Source: Armigeres subalbatus
Taxonomy: Eukaryota > Arthropoda > Insecta > Diptera > Culicidae
Reading direction: 5' to 3'
Length of the DNA: 64,000 nt
Assembly: GCF_024139115.2 (NCBI RefSeq)
Contig: NC_085139.1
Location: 72,149,203 to 72,213,202, forward strand
Positions 33,480 to 44,820 of this stretch are shown here, piece after piece (the first letter of the stretch is position 1; every line of letters begins with the position of its first letter). The notes beneath the pieces are model-generated. The model saw only the letters and a list, made by a program, of their open reading frames with translations, searched no databases and was not told the DNA's origin. The translations under genes were made by a program, and so were the position numbers.

Positions 33480-33560
33480 CTGGAGTCGCTTTTCGTGCGG
33501 TTTGATATGAGGCTTCCTTTTTATCCGGATTTTGGATCTCACGCGTTTTAACGGGTTTAC
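33480..33560. repeat. Scrap of the CACTGGAGTCG TIR family
   Basis: CACTGGAGTCGCTTTTCGTG followed by CCGGATTTTGGATCTCACGC, as in the terminus at 23716. Confidence 0.5.
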
Positions 33561-33645
33561 ACAATATTTTAAAGAAGGTCTTGGTGCCTTTATGCCACTA
33601 AGATCAAGGGATCGCTCCCTGGCCCTTACCTTTTCATCTTCTTCA

Positions 33646-33670
33646 ATCATCATCATCATCATCTTCATCT
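33646..33670. repeat. (ATC)n microsatellite
   Basis: Imperfect trinucleotide run. Confidence 0.8.
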
Positions 33671-33671
33671 A

Positions 33672-34267
33672 TCAATATAAAAATGATTTTGTATTTCCTT
33701 TGAGGCAACTCATGAACGGATGGACCGATTTGCAAGATTTCCTTACTAATCGATACGTTTTGAGGTCAGCTGTGTTTATATGTATGAAAAGATAGAGCAT
33801 TTTGTTGGCAAAGTTGAACAAATGTAAAAATAGTACGTTATTGCGAGTTCTGAAGAAATCTATCAGCTTGATCGAAAATCGATATAGAGGGCGACACCTC
33901 AATCAACTAATCGATTGACAGTTAGGTTAAAATAAAAACAACCCGAGCAAGATCGGGCAGGTTCGACTAGTCTTTATATTAAAATGAGTTTGCATTTCCT
34001 TTGAGGCAATATATCTCACGAACGGATGGACTGATTTGCAAGATTTTCTCACTAATCGAATCGTCTTGGGATCAGCTGTGTTTGTACATACTAATAGTTG
34101 TTCAATTTGCCGGGGAAAGTTGAGAAGTTGTTTAAATGCAACGGTTTCATAAGAAAGCCATCAAGCTCGAACTGAAATCGATCTAGAGTGCGACTCCTCA
34201 ATCAACTAAATGATTGACATATCACAAATAAAACCCGAGCGAGATCGGGCAGGTTCGCCTAGTAGGT
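33672..34267 (+). repeat. Two tandem copies of a 301-bp dispersed repeat
   Basis: TTTCCTTTGAGGCAA recurs exactly 301 bp apart (33695 and 33996). Both units end CCCGAGC(A/G)AGATCGGGCAGG-TTCG, then CTAGT. Same structural class as 27167-28775 and 60588-60908. Confidence 0.75.
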
Positions 34268-34740
34268 ATAAGATAATTTCGTCAAAAATCTCTTTGCATT
34301 TCAATTTGCAATTGCTAACCAGATAAATGTACAATTGGCTACATCAAGCTGCCTGTTGCTTAGAAGCAGTAAATAATTAATGTAAACATAGAATGGTGTT
34401 CTTTTCTACCCGTTCATGGATGCTATACACGGTTCCTATTCTCATGCTGGTCTCATAAAGGTACGAATGTGCGAGGCTGTTGTGCTGGTAGCGATGGTAT
34501 GACAGAAGTGTGCTTTCATTCCTCTGTACGTTCAGTTGGAAAGAACAACAAAAATGATGCTCCTCAAAGAGACACATTGAGACAAACGGTTTCTCTCAAA
34601 GAGAGCCGCTCCTCATTTTTCCCACAACGAAGAGCATCTTTTTTCTATGTTTTGATCATGTCCGTGATGTTTTGTTGCTCATTTTTGATGAACTTTTTTT
34701 GCTCATTGAGCTCATTGTGCGAGTAAATGCCAAGCCTGAT
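34268..34740. other. No recognisable feature
   Basis: Anonymous DNA; open frames up to 85 codons without domains. Confidence 0.35.
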
Positions 34741-35240
34741 TCCTCCGGGTATTCCTTCAAAAATTGCTCAATGGATTCATTAGAAAAATCTGTGCCTTCA
34801 GATTTCCCTCCATCATTTCATTCAGAAATTTCTTTAGGGACTCCTTCGAAAATTTCTCAAGAAAACCCCTCGGAGATATCTTTGTTAAATACTTTGTAGA
34901 TTTATTGAGGTATTCTTTTGAAATATCTTCGAGAATTGGTTTGGGAATTTCTTTGGAAAATTAACTAAGACTTCGTTTAGAGATTTCTTTAGAAATTCCT
35001 TTGAATTCAAATGCGGTAATTTCTTTGAAGAAACTTCACAGAAATTAGTGAAAAATTCGTCGTGAATTCCTTCACAACTTTTTACAGAAATTCCTTTAGA
35101 AAATCATTTGGGGATTCCTTTACGAGTTCCTTCAAAAATTCTTTTACCAATTTCCTTAGTAATGTTTTAAGGAATTCCTTTGAAAACTCTTTCAGGAGAT
35201 CCTTTGAAAATCTCTTTAGGAACTCGTTAGGAAATACAGT
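34741..35240. repeat. GGAATTCC-rich degenerate repeat
   Basis: TTCCTTTAGAAA, AGGAATTCCTTTG and TTCAAAAATT motifs about 30 bp apart. The Phe/Ser/Asn-rich open frame at 35062-35256 and its minus-strand shadow are translations of the repeat. Confidence 0.6.
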
Positions 35241-36629
35241 TGCTGCAAAAGTATAAAATTGCTTTTGAGAAATCAAAAATATGCGTCAATCAGAAAAAAA
35301 ACGGAGATGCCGTCTTTTTAGGCTTTACACCGTAAGCCATTGTACAGGGTGGCCAGTGTAGATTGGATTTCACTTTCCCGGTTTTTTCCCAGCTTTCTCC
35401 CGGTGTTCTGAATTTTTTTCCGAAGCAAAATGCATATATTTAAAACAATACCGAATAAAAACTCGAATTTATAACATAGTTGTACATACTTCGCTTTTAG
35501 CACAATTTTACAGCTTATTGTTTGACTTCTCAAATATATTCCCTAATTAATAAAATACCGATTTATTGGTGCTCATCAATGGGTCTTTAGAAGCAGTAGC
35601 CTTTCAAGGCTGAATTCACTATACAGCTGTGAACATATTTCAATCAGAAACTTATCCCACATTAATGCAAAAGTTTTGGCAGGAATTCCAAACAAGAACT
35701 TGTGTACTGGTAAAAGCGTTCGTTTATTACGTAACTCCAAATGTACGGTTTTCAAACATCTCTGTGGCGCATTTATTCAAATCAGTCGTAGATTTGGTAT
35801 GAAGTATAATTTTCTGAAATCATAACAATAATGTTCTATTGGCCAAACTTGAACCTTAACTTCGTATTTTTAACACTGTTTAACACAAATTATCAAAGTG
35901 TGGGTGAATTAAATTTCCATAATCAGAATTTTTTGGTGCATCTTGAGGATCTCAAAAAGCACTAATATGCGTTGAATACCCACAATTTCTTTAACAAGAT
36001 TGTTGTTGAAAATCTTTTTTTTTTAATACCTTTCATAATGTTGCAATATTCATATAAAAAATTGAAAGACTATCCAGCATTTTGCGCTCGATAATGGCGG
36101 CCGAGCAGCTGTTGGCTGACTGAAGACAACTCGCTACCAACATTTCTTCACTATATTACTGTGTGACGCTTACCAAATTGAGCCCTGTTACATTTGGCAT
36201 GTTACAAATCGATAATAACTATATCGACTCAGTTTGCTGATATTTGTAAAGGGAATATGTTATCATTTTCGTCCCAAAAAACCAGTAAAAAAAAACTCTG
36301 GGAAGTAATTGTTGCTCTGATTTCAAACTGTTACTATTATTTCTAATCGGTACATATGTCTGATCAACGCTTAGTATTCTGAAACGAAACATTCATCCAG
36401 CCAGAGTTGTGATAACTAGGAAACTAGGAAAGTGATCCTAATTGGCATTTGTAATTATTAGTTCTAAACTTTAAGCGAGTGTATTAGGTAAAGTCTGGCA
36501 CGGCAAATGGTGGGTAAAGCGTACCATTGGTACTTCGCGTGCCTGAAGGAATAAAATAGACCCCATTTGCGGTCCTTAGCCTCTTACCCAGCAACTCCTA
36601 TCCCTACCTCCTCATGGCGCTGGTCGGGA
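35241..36629. other. Mostly anonymous AT-rich DNA
   Basis: ACAGGGTGGCCAGTGTAG at 35343, followed by CCCGGTTTTTTCCC, may be another dispersed-repeat terminus. No gene seen. The last 140 bp are less AT-rich and could be part of the target repeat of the retrotransposon that starts at 36630. Confidence 0.35.
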
Positions 36630-36933
36630 TACGAGCAACTTTAGGGAAGATCGGGTAACCAACCCCGGTGGGAACTATGATCGTATGCTGACAGGGAAGG
36701 GGGGATTTACTCCTTTCCGGAGGTGCAAATCTGATCGAGCGTCTGTTTCCCATGTTAGGTGCGGCTAAGTCCGAGTGCCAGCAAGGGACTCTAAACTAAA
36801 CTGTGCACACCATGTTGCATCGTGTCAGCATCGAAAAAGCAGCCCCTTCAACGCGATGTAGGTAGCGCAACCCTGGTAAGGTAGCCTACCAAAGATTCTA
36901 CAGTTACCAGGAAGGGCAAAAGTAGCAAACGGA

Positions 36934-39218
36934 TTGATTCAACGGCAACAAACTCGGCAACGAATAAAGGACAACGATTGGAAAGTCGGATCTTGGAACG
37001 TGAGAACTTTGAATGAACCCGCACGTGTTGGGCTCCTGGCTCGTGAGCTACAGAATGTCGGCGTGAGAGTGGCAGCAATCCAAGAAATACGGTGGCCCAG
37101 AACTGGAGAACGTGAATTCCTGGCGGTGGATCCCATAGCGAACACTTCATTCAAGTACCACATCTTCTATAGCGGCGGTGACAGAGCAGAACGAGGTGTT
37201 GGCTTCATAGTGATCGGGAAGCAGATGAAGCGTGTTATCCGGTGGAAGCCGATAAGCGACCGCATTTGTGTGTTGAGAATGAAGGGCAAATTCTTCAACT
37301 ATAGCCTGATCAGCATCTATGCCCCAATGGATGAGTTCTATGAGAGCCTTGATAAGACCTACGGAGAGTGCTCAACACACGATGTAAAGATTGTCATCGG
37401 GGATGCAAATGCGCAGATCGGAAGAGAAAGTTTCTTTCGCCCTATCATTGGTACCGAAAGCCTTTGCTGCTGCTAGAGGGATGGCAATAAGCAGTACCTA
37501 CTTCGCACGTAAGAATATCCGCACACCTGTCAACATCCGAGTGGAGACACTTGCTCACAGATAGACCACGTGCTGGTCGACGGACGACATTTCTCGGATG
37601 TTATAGATGGAAGGTCCTTCAGAGATCCGAACATCGACACGGATCACTATCTTGTAGTTGCAAAAATTCGGGCGCGACTTTCCAGTGTCACGAATTCACG
37701 ACGCAACAGAACGATGCGTTTCAATATCCAACGCTTGTCAGTTGAAGGAGCTGCAGAACAGTACCACCAGAAGCTGGACGAGCGGATAGGAGATGCCACC
37801 GGATCTGGCGACGTCAACAGATTGAGGGAAAATATCCACGGAACTGTGACTACAACAGCGCAGGAAGTGTTAGGCACTGCACAGCGACGCCAACGAAATG
37901 ATTGGTTTGATGAGGAGTGCTGGCGAGTGACGGACGAGAAAAATGTTGCTAGGAGTCAAAATGGCAGTGGCTTGTACCCGCTCCAACAGAGAGCGGTACA
38001 GCGTATCAAGGGCAGAAGAGAAACGAGTCCACCGCAGAAAAAAAGGCAACACGAAGAGAGTGTGATAGCTGAAGCGCAGGAGAACATGGATAGAAACGAT
38101 ATGCGGAAGTTTTACGCAACTGCCAATGGCGTGCGGCATAAGACTGCGCCAGTGCCCACCATATGGAATGACCGAGAGGGGAATTTTCTGACAAACAAAA
38201 CTATGCTGGCAGCCAGGTGGAAGGAGCACTTCGAAGATTTGTTGAACGGTGAAAATGAAGGTGTATTAAGGAGCAGGATGGACATAGTCGACGACGGTCA
38301 AGCTGTGGAACCACCAACGCTGGACGAGGTTAAGAAGGCTCTAAACGAGCTGAAAAACAGTAAAGCTGCTGAGAAGGACGAGATCCCTGTCGAGCTTCTC
38401 AAACACGGAAGTGAGCAGCTGCATCAATCAATCCACCACATTATCCATAAAATATGGGAGGATGAAGAACTGCCTGCCGGCTGGTTGGATGGCCTCATGT
38501 GCCCAATCTATAAGAAAGGGCACAGACTAGCACAGAGGGATCACCCTTCTGAACTCGGCATACAAAATCCTGTCGCGTATCCTGTTTAACAGACTGAGAC
38601 CGCTTGAGGAGTCCTTCGTCGGCGAATGCCAGGCAGGTTTTCATGAGGGCCGATCAACGACGGATCAGATGTTTAGCCTGCGAATGATCCTTGATAAATT
38701 CCGGGAGTACAACTTGCAGACTTACCATCTGTTCATTGATTTCAAAGCAGCGTACGATTCAGTGAAGAGAAATGAGCTGTGACAGATAATGTCCGAACAT
38801 GGCTTTAGGGATAAACTGATTAGACTGATACATGCAACTCTGGACGGTTCGAAATCAAGTATTCGGATTGCAGACGAAGTGTCAACCTCGTTTGTGACTT
38901 TAGACGGATTGAAGCAGGGTGATGCACTTTCGAATTTATTGTTCAACATTGCACACGAGGGCGCTCTTAGGAGATCTACAGAGGAACGACACTTTCATCA
39001 CACGGTCGATTATGCTCCTGGGCTTTGCGGACGATATCGACCTTATTGGAATCGATCGCAGAGCAGTAGTGGAGGCTTTTGTCCCACTGAAGAGGGAGAC
39101 GGCGAGGATAGACTTAACCATTAACTCTAACAAGACAAAGTACATGGTGGCAGGTAGAGATAGAGGAAGACCTAGTGGTGTTGGTGCTGAGGTAGTGCTT
39201 GATGGGAATTTGATGTAG
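36934..39218 (+). pseudogene. Endonuclease-reverse transcriptase, frameshifted
   Basis: In order: an AP-type endonuclease (DWKVGSWNVRTLNEPARVG at about 36979; AAIQEIRWP; IVIGDANAQIG; QIDHVLVDGRHFSDV; DTDHYLV), a linker, then a reverse transcriptase with TYHLFIDFKAAYDS (motif A), GLKQGDALS, and FADD at 39024-39035 (motif C), ending NSNKTKYMVAGRDRG. The endonuclease would nick target DNA and the RT would copy the element RNA there. It is broken near 37456-37545, near 38535 (after CPIYKKGHRL) and near 38975 (after EGALRRS), and carries a stop within NEL-QIM at 38780. The C-terminal part continues after the insertions (VALYGHEAW at about 39861, then ERKVLRTILGWK). Not functional. Confidence 0.85.
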
Positions 39219-39860
39219 GTTAAGACGGTATAATTGATGTAGGGTAAGACGGTATAATTGACGATGCCCCCTGGCCAAAACGCCCCTGTGTGAGATTTCT
39301 AGAAAACTTACTAAGGTTTATAATCAGTTGGTACCTTTAAAAATGTGTAAGACCATCGTACTACGTGAATGTGAAAGTAGTTTTGTGTTACATAATGAAA
39401 ATAATTGCAAAATTTAAAAAGTTACAGATCTGATGTAACTTTCAATGTTTGTTTGCTCAATATTATGGAGCGACGCTTGTATGTTTCGGACCACCCCGAC
39501 TTTTTTCTCAAAATGACGCGCCGTTCAACAATACCACCTCATACAACCTAATCTAAGTACGTGAAACATAGCTAAGACTATAAGCAATTAGAATAATTTA
39601 TCGTTCAATTTCTCGATACGCGCTAAAAATATTTTTCCGATATTTCCTGCAGCCAAAAAATCAATTCAAATACAATGTGGCGTGGTCAAAACACAATATG
39701 GCTCGTAAACTCCAAAAAACGTCACCTTGGAAGATGGCTGCCTACGTCCAAATTAGCAGTGTTCTACTGACAATACAGGCATATTCACCGAAAGCGCCAT
39801 CTATGAGATAGCCCGGGGGGTCGGTTTGGGAACACTCTCCCCTATATACAATTTTGATTC
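39219..39860. other. Unassigned block inside retrotransposon 1
   Basis: It replaces the expected region between VVLDG and LPVALYGHEAW. It starts with a short duplication of TAAGACGGTATAATTGA (two copies at 39223 and 39246). No TIR or TSD found. It could be an insertion with deletion or a gene-conversion patch. Confidence 0.4.
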
Positions 39861-39892
39861 TACCAGTGGCCCTTTATGGACATGAAGCATGG

Positions 39893-40130
39893 GGCTTCTC
39901 GTTAAGTAAGTTCTACATCAAAATTTCCTTTCCTATCCCTAGTTACGGTAAAGATGGGCGTGGCCGGGAGTAGTAATCCTCATCCCTTTTTATCTTAGAT
40001 TGGAATCAAGGGTACCTTGATTTCCGATAGCAATCTGGATAAGGATTCCATTAGAAACATATGTATGACATATGAGTATCACTAGTGTCCAATCTACGAA
40101 GTAAACCGTAACAACGCTAACGCTAACGCT
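39893..40130 (+). mobile_element. TSD-flanked SINE-like retroelement, 5'-truncated
   Basis: Flanked by ATGAAGCATGG (39882-39892 and 40131-40141), and removing it rejoins the RT reading GHEAW with the following codons. The 3' tail is three AACGCT units at 40113-40130. Same family as 4110, 21875 and 61625. Confidence 0.9.
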
Positions 40131-40385
40131 ATGAAGCATGGACGTTACAAGAGACGGACCGGAGAGCTTTCGGGGTTCTCGAGCGAAAAGTGCTGCGTAC
40201 AATACTAGGATGGAAACTAGAAAATGGTGTATGGCGCAGACACATGAATCATGAGCTGTATATAAAGTATACAAAAAAGAAAATATTGTGACTCGTCTAA
40301 AATACGGCAGACTTCAGCCCACTTAGCGCGAATGTCGGAAGAAAGAATAGCGAAAACAATAACCAACAGAGCCCTCGTGGGCCGT

Positions 40386-40673
40386 CCTTAGCCGTGCGGT
40401 AAGACGCGCGTCTACAAAACAAGACCATGCTGAGGGTGGCTGGGTTCGATTCCCGGTGCCGGTCTAGGCAATTTTCGGATTGGAAATTATCTCGACTTCC
40501 CGGGGCATAAAAGTATCATCGTGTTAGCCTCATGATATACGAATGCAAAAATGGTAACCTGGCTTAGAAACCTCGCAATTAATAACTGTGGAAGTGCTTA
40601 ATGAACACTCAGCTGCGAGGCGGCTCTATCCCAGTGTGGGGATGTAATGCCAATAAGAAGAAGAAGAAGACTA
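40386..40673 (+). mobile_element. Complete Feilai-like tRNA-derived SINE
   Basis: The A-box-like region TTAGCCGTGCGGTAAGACGC and B box GGTTCGATTCC are polymerase III promoter elements. They are followed by GGTCTAGGCAATTTTCGG, the body GGCATAAAAGTATCATCGTG, the 3' stem-like AACTGTGGAAGTGCTTAATG and a tail (AAG)n. It interrupts the C-terminal coding region of retrotransposon 1. A clear TSD is not visible. The name is from memory of Aedes SINEs. Confidence 0.8.
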
Positions 40674-40882
40674 AGTAGAAGATATCCAACAGAGAACCAG
40701 ATAGGGGCCGATGAACACGTTGGCTGCACGCGGTAGAATCGGACCTGGAGATCCTGAACGTTCGGGGAAACTGGAGGAACATCGCTCAAGACCGACTATT
40801 ATGGATTTCTACAATACGCCAGGCATAGGTGTAACAACGCTGTAGCCAACCAGGTATCCATGTAGGTATCAGATAAGGTGGG

Positions 40883-41306
40883 CAAGGATGTTATCGATCA
40901 TTTAGTAATTTGCGTTCGATCATTTAGTAGTTTGTCAATAACTTATTCCAGAAGCTGAATTTTAAAATATGTTGTATGGTGGTCTTCTAGTGTGAAGGTT
41001 TTTCTACAACCCTGCCTAATGGCTTGTTGTTTTAATTCCACTAGTAACTGGGTTATAGCTATAGTTTCAGTAACTTAGATTAAATGATAACACAATGCCA
41101 TTCATTTAGTTTAAGTTACTGCAACTAGCGCTATAACTCCGCTATTAGTTGAATTCTAACAACGGACCATTAGGCAGAGTTGTAGAAAAACCTTCGCACT
41201 AGAAGTCCACCATACAACATATTTTGAAATTCATCTTCTGGAATGAGTTATTGATAAACTACTAAATGATCGAATGGAAATTACTAAATGATCGATAACA
41301 TCCTTG
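40883..41306. mobile_element. Foldback MITE with perfect 8-bp TSD
   Basis: A 424-bp element with arms of about 200 bp (CAAGGATGTTATCGATCATT and complement) that meet almost without a loop. AAGGTGGG is duplicated at 40875-40882 and 41307-41314. An 8-bp TSD and CA(A)GG end fit hAT. It sits at or just past the 3' end of retrotransposon 1. Confidence 0.9.
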
Positions 41307-41329
41307 AAGGTGGGTATGCCATAGGAACA

Positions 41330-41540
41330 CCTGGAGGAAATTCCGGAGGAATTCCAAAAACAATTTTCGGTGGAATTATTATTGAACAAAATTTGGAAAG
41401 GAAATCCTAAAGGAATTTCCGGAAGAATTACCTAAATTTCGGGATTTATTTCCGAAGGAATTTCCGGAGTATTAGAATGAATTCCTAGAGAACTTTTCAA
41501 ATGTATTCCTGGAAAAATCCGGGAATTTTAATTTTGGAAA
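41330..41540. repeat. GGAATTCC-rich degenerate repeat
   Basis: GGAGGAATTCC, AAATTCCGG and GGAATTTCCGG motifs, in the opposite sense to the copies at 25.9 and 34.7 kb. Confidence 0.55.
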
Positions 41541-43959
41541 TGATTTACCACCTTGATATCGAATGGCCATTATTTCACTTTAAACGAACTTTTTATATTC
41601 ACTTTATTTAACAAGATATTATGAACTGAGACATCTCCTCGTTTAGAGCAAAAATCAAACCTATTACTTCGCGCTTGGAGGTCTCATGTAGATCCATTTT
41701 TATTAGTTAAACATTCCATTCGAAGTAATTTATATTATCAATCATGTACCGAAAAAGCTCTGTCGCTCGCCATGGTCTATCCAGAATATAACATACAATT
41801 GCCACCGCATTTTTCGAGACTAGAATTGATTATAACTATTATTGTGCTTATTCTACCTAGTGAAGTCGTTTGCGTCAATATTCTGCTGTACAATTTCCTC
41901 GAAATGAATGTCACACTACACCATTTGGTCGCCGTCGTTTCTCTTCTGATACGTGCTCTGAATTATTCATGAAATGTTCTAGTCTAAGATAATCCGCCTT
42001 GCACCCAACAACCATGAGATTTGAGCGAAATCTATCAGAGAACAATTGCAATCATCAGATATCATATTATGATTGGTTTGCACTTCGGTTTGTGCCGATA
42101 ACAATTACAGACGCACAGAATGAACAATTAGAACGATCTAACAGCCACCAACTCAAAACCGATAATTAAGCTCGCGTGCATATCGGTAATCTTGTCGTTC
42201 GAAAACCCATGTAACGAATCGAGTTCCAGTTCACCAACTTCCGCCGCCGGCGCACATGCCCTGCTTTCTCGCGGCCCCTTTGTTGGCAGCCAACCATGGT
42301 CATAGTCACTGACCAGTCAGCATGCAGAGAGGCGCACGATGGAGCGGCAAAGTGAGAGTCTTCGATAGCTATTTTATATGCCCCGGCCGCCCTCTTCCTT
42401 GTTCTTCGGTCCACCCAACCCAACACAGTAAAGCGGAATCAAGCCGAGCGAATTACACGGGAAGGCCAAACTCAATATGGATCTTTCATGACGCGCAGCA
42501 CACTCCCGATACTGTCTTTGAATCGAACGCTTAGGCGCTTAGTGTCGTCAGAGAACCCTATGGGGGTTGAACTCGCGAAACGTAACGCAACGTAAACTAT
42601 TGGGAAGAGTGTTCAAAAACCATTCGGATGGTGGGATGACGCGCATAGTAATTAAAAGCAAACAAAACATGATTTATATTTCATTATAACGGGAAAATTT
42701 GCATTTTCTGACCGGCGAATGTTTCCGGTTGATGGTCGATGGGTATTGTTTAGCTCTTATGCTTCATGGCTTGGGGCTCTGAGTTTTGATGTTGTTGTTG
42801 TTGAGGTCAATTGAGTAATTAGGGGTATAAAGACGGGTTTTTAAAGCATTGTAACAGTACTGATTGGAAACTCGGCACTCTAATGTAAAGACATTTAAAT
42901 AACAGTCAATATCCAAATTTTCATTAAGTGAGCGGTGAACATTTGCTCTTTAAGTATTACTAGTCTTTAGAGTAACAAATACAACCAAAGTTAATAAAAA
43001 TCACTAGATTCGTTTTTCCATGATTTTATTATGTAATTAATTTAAGATGGAATATACCGATGGTGAGCATCAGATATTCTTTTAGGAATCAACGCTTATT
43101 TTGCTCACTACAAAACACACCCCTTTTCGATGGATGTGCCGTCGTTTTATGCATAATTGTCTTATGTGGATTTTCCTACAATGAATGCCTGTCCCATTTT
43201 TTTAAGTTTTGTTGGTATCTAGAATCTAGGTCTCGTAGAAACAATAACATGGGACATTTAAGCGTACAATGATAGCGATATCATTCACCAACCAATCCGA
43301 AACCTTTGCTAGCCAGACTGTGTGTTGTCCCAAAGCCAACGACAGACAGGTGCTCGCCATACCCCAAACCTTTCAACCCGCTACATTTCTACGAGAAAAA
43401 TGGATGTGAAAAAATAAGGGAAATGAAAATTTGTGTTACTTTATTTCGCTTCCTCGGTTCGCACTCAGATCCCAAAAACCGGAATGAATGGACGAACACT
43501 GAACGACATCGTTGTCGTCAACGAGGCACGCTTTAACTCGAGCGAACGCTCCACCACTGCACTGCTTGGGTAGACTTTTTTTCTCCGGGAAAACACCGCA
43601 GCAATAACGGTTGTAGGTACATTTCTCCTTCATTTTGGGTAACTCATTTTTCACCCACCAAAATTGCTTCACGGGTTCCCTCGCAAATGGGTGTTTTTAA
43701 GCAGTCTGAATCCTCAAGTATAGGGGAGGGATCGAATGAAGTGAAATGGGATTTCTGGTGGTCGAACAATATGAACGAGTTTGGAACTAATTTTCAATTT
43801 TTTTGCCGTAGGTAGAAAATTTAAAATTTTGTTACGAGAATTTACAAGAAAAACATAGATTAATCCATATAGCGGCTAAGATTTTGAGAAGAGTATACGA
43901 TTTCTGCACCAATCACAACAGATGCGTTGTATTTTTTATTGCTTTTGCATTTCTCATAC
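41541..43959. other. Apparently unique DNA, no gene recognised
   Basis: 42170-42560 and 43290-43690 are less AT-rich, but frames up to 86 codons show no domain. A GTT run is at 42792-42803. This may be intergenic or intronic host DNA. Confidence 0.35.
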
Positions 43960-44170
43960 ACTAAGTACCGCAAGGCGATGAGTTCGTTCCAAAACAAACT
44001 GTTTATAGAAGGCCCTGAGACCATGTTATTGTATACCGAACGAATCAGTTCGACGAATTGATGTCTGTGTGTATGTATGTGCGTGCGCAAAAAAAATCTC
44101 CATTTTTAGGCACTTTACCCTTAAGCAGTTTGCTCGTAACATGTTGCATTTGACAAGCAATCGTATCCTA
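43960..44170 (+). mobile_element. Single copy of repeat family B
   Basis: TTTATAGAAGGCCCTGAGAC, GACGAATTGATGTCTGTGTG and a short TG run match 7980-8100. Confidence 0.6.
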
Positions 44171-44529
44171 TTGTTTTCTAATAAAAATTGGTCAGATCAG
44201 ATTATGGGAATATAAACAATGGCCAAAATCGACCTGATCGAGCTATGGGGTCAGAAGTAATGACCGAAATACTAATTTTCAAACTTGTACAGTATAAATA
44301 ACTTTGTGGCGTCTATACTCATCCGATTTGCTCGCAGGGGTTTATTATGGTATAACCAAATGTGCAAAATAGATCTTTTCCACTGCAAGTCTCCAGTTAA
44401 GTGCAAAATACAAAGCCACTATATCTCCGAAGGGCTCGGAGAGAGGTAAATGATTCCTATTTGGCGAATCAGGATGGGACGTGGAATGCAAGTCATCAAG
44501 CAACAGAAACCAAGTGAAGCAGATTAACC
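44171..44529. other. No recognisable feature
   Basis: Anonymous; an 80-codon minus frame at 44345-44587 without domain. Confidence 0.3.
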
Positions 44530-44807
44530 CGCATAAAACAACTGTTGGAATAACGGAGCTTTGAGTGTAACAAGCCCTTCCGGGCAACCCGGATCTTCCA
44601 TTCCGGTTGGTATTTACCCCCCCTTAGCTCGCTGTCTGGGCATCCCAGGGACAGCAACTTGGGATATGATTCCCAACAGTTCCAGCGTCCAAGGCAACTC
44701 GGGTGCTAAGACCCACTTTTTCTACTAATCTACCGAACCGACCTTTCCAAAAATCTTTTTTCGAGGGTATATTCTGCTCCACCCGTCAACCCTCTTTCAG
44801 GGGTCAG
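44530..44807 (+). mobile_element. 5' part of a LINE-like host repeat (probable)
   Basis: C-rich sequence upstream of retrotransposon 2 that appears to continue at 47991 on the other side. With the jockey/I-like fragment at 48372-48580 it suggests that retrotransposon 2 jumped into another non-LTR element. Weak. Confidence 0.3.
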
Positions 44808-44820
44808 ATGTCATCCAGAA

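Larger units (their letters stand above)
36630..40850 (+). mobile_element. Non-LTR retrotransposon 1, decayed
   Basis: It starts with a leader (TACGAGCAACTTTAGGGAAG) shared with retrotransposon 2 at 44821, then an endonuclease-reverse transcriptase frame, and ends near 40850 after the C-terminal EILNVRGNWRNIAQDR region. Three later events break it: an unmatched 640-bp block (39219-39860) replacing part of the C-terminal region, a 238-bp retroinsertion (39893-40130) and a Feilai-like SINE (40386-40673). The clade is RTE-like or I-group and is not settled by eye. Confidence 0.8.

Noticed and set aside
35062..35276. Phe/Ser/Asn-rich frames on both strands
   Set aside because: Translations of the GGAATTCC-rich repeat.
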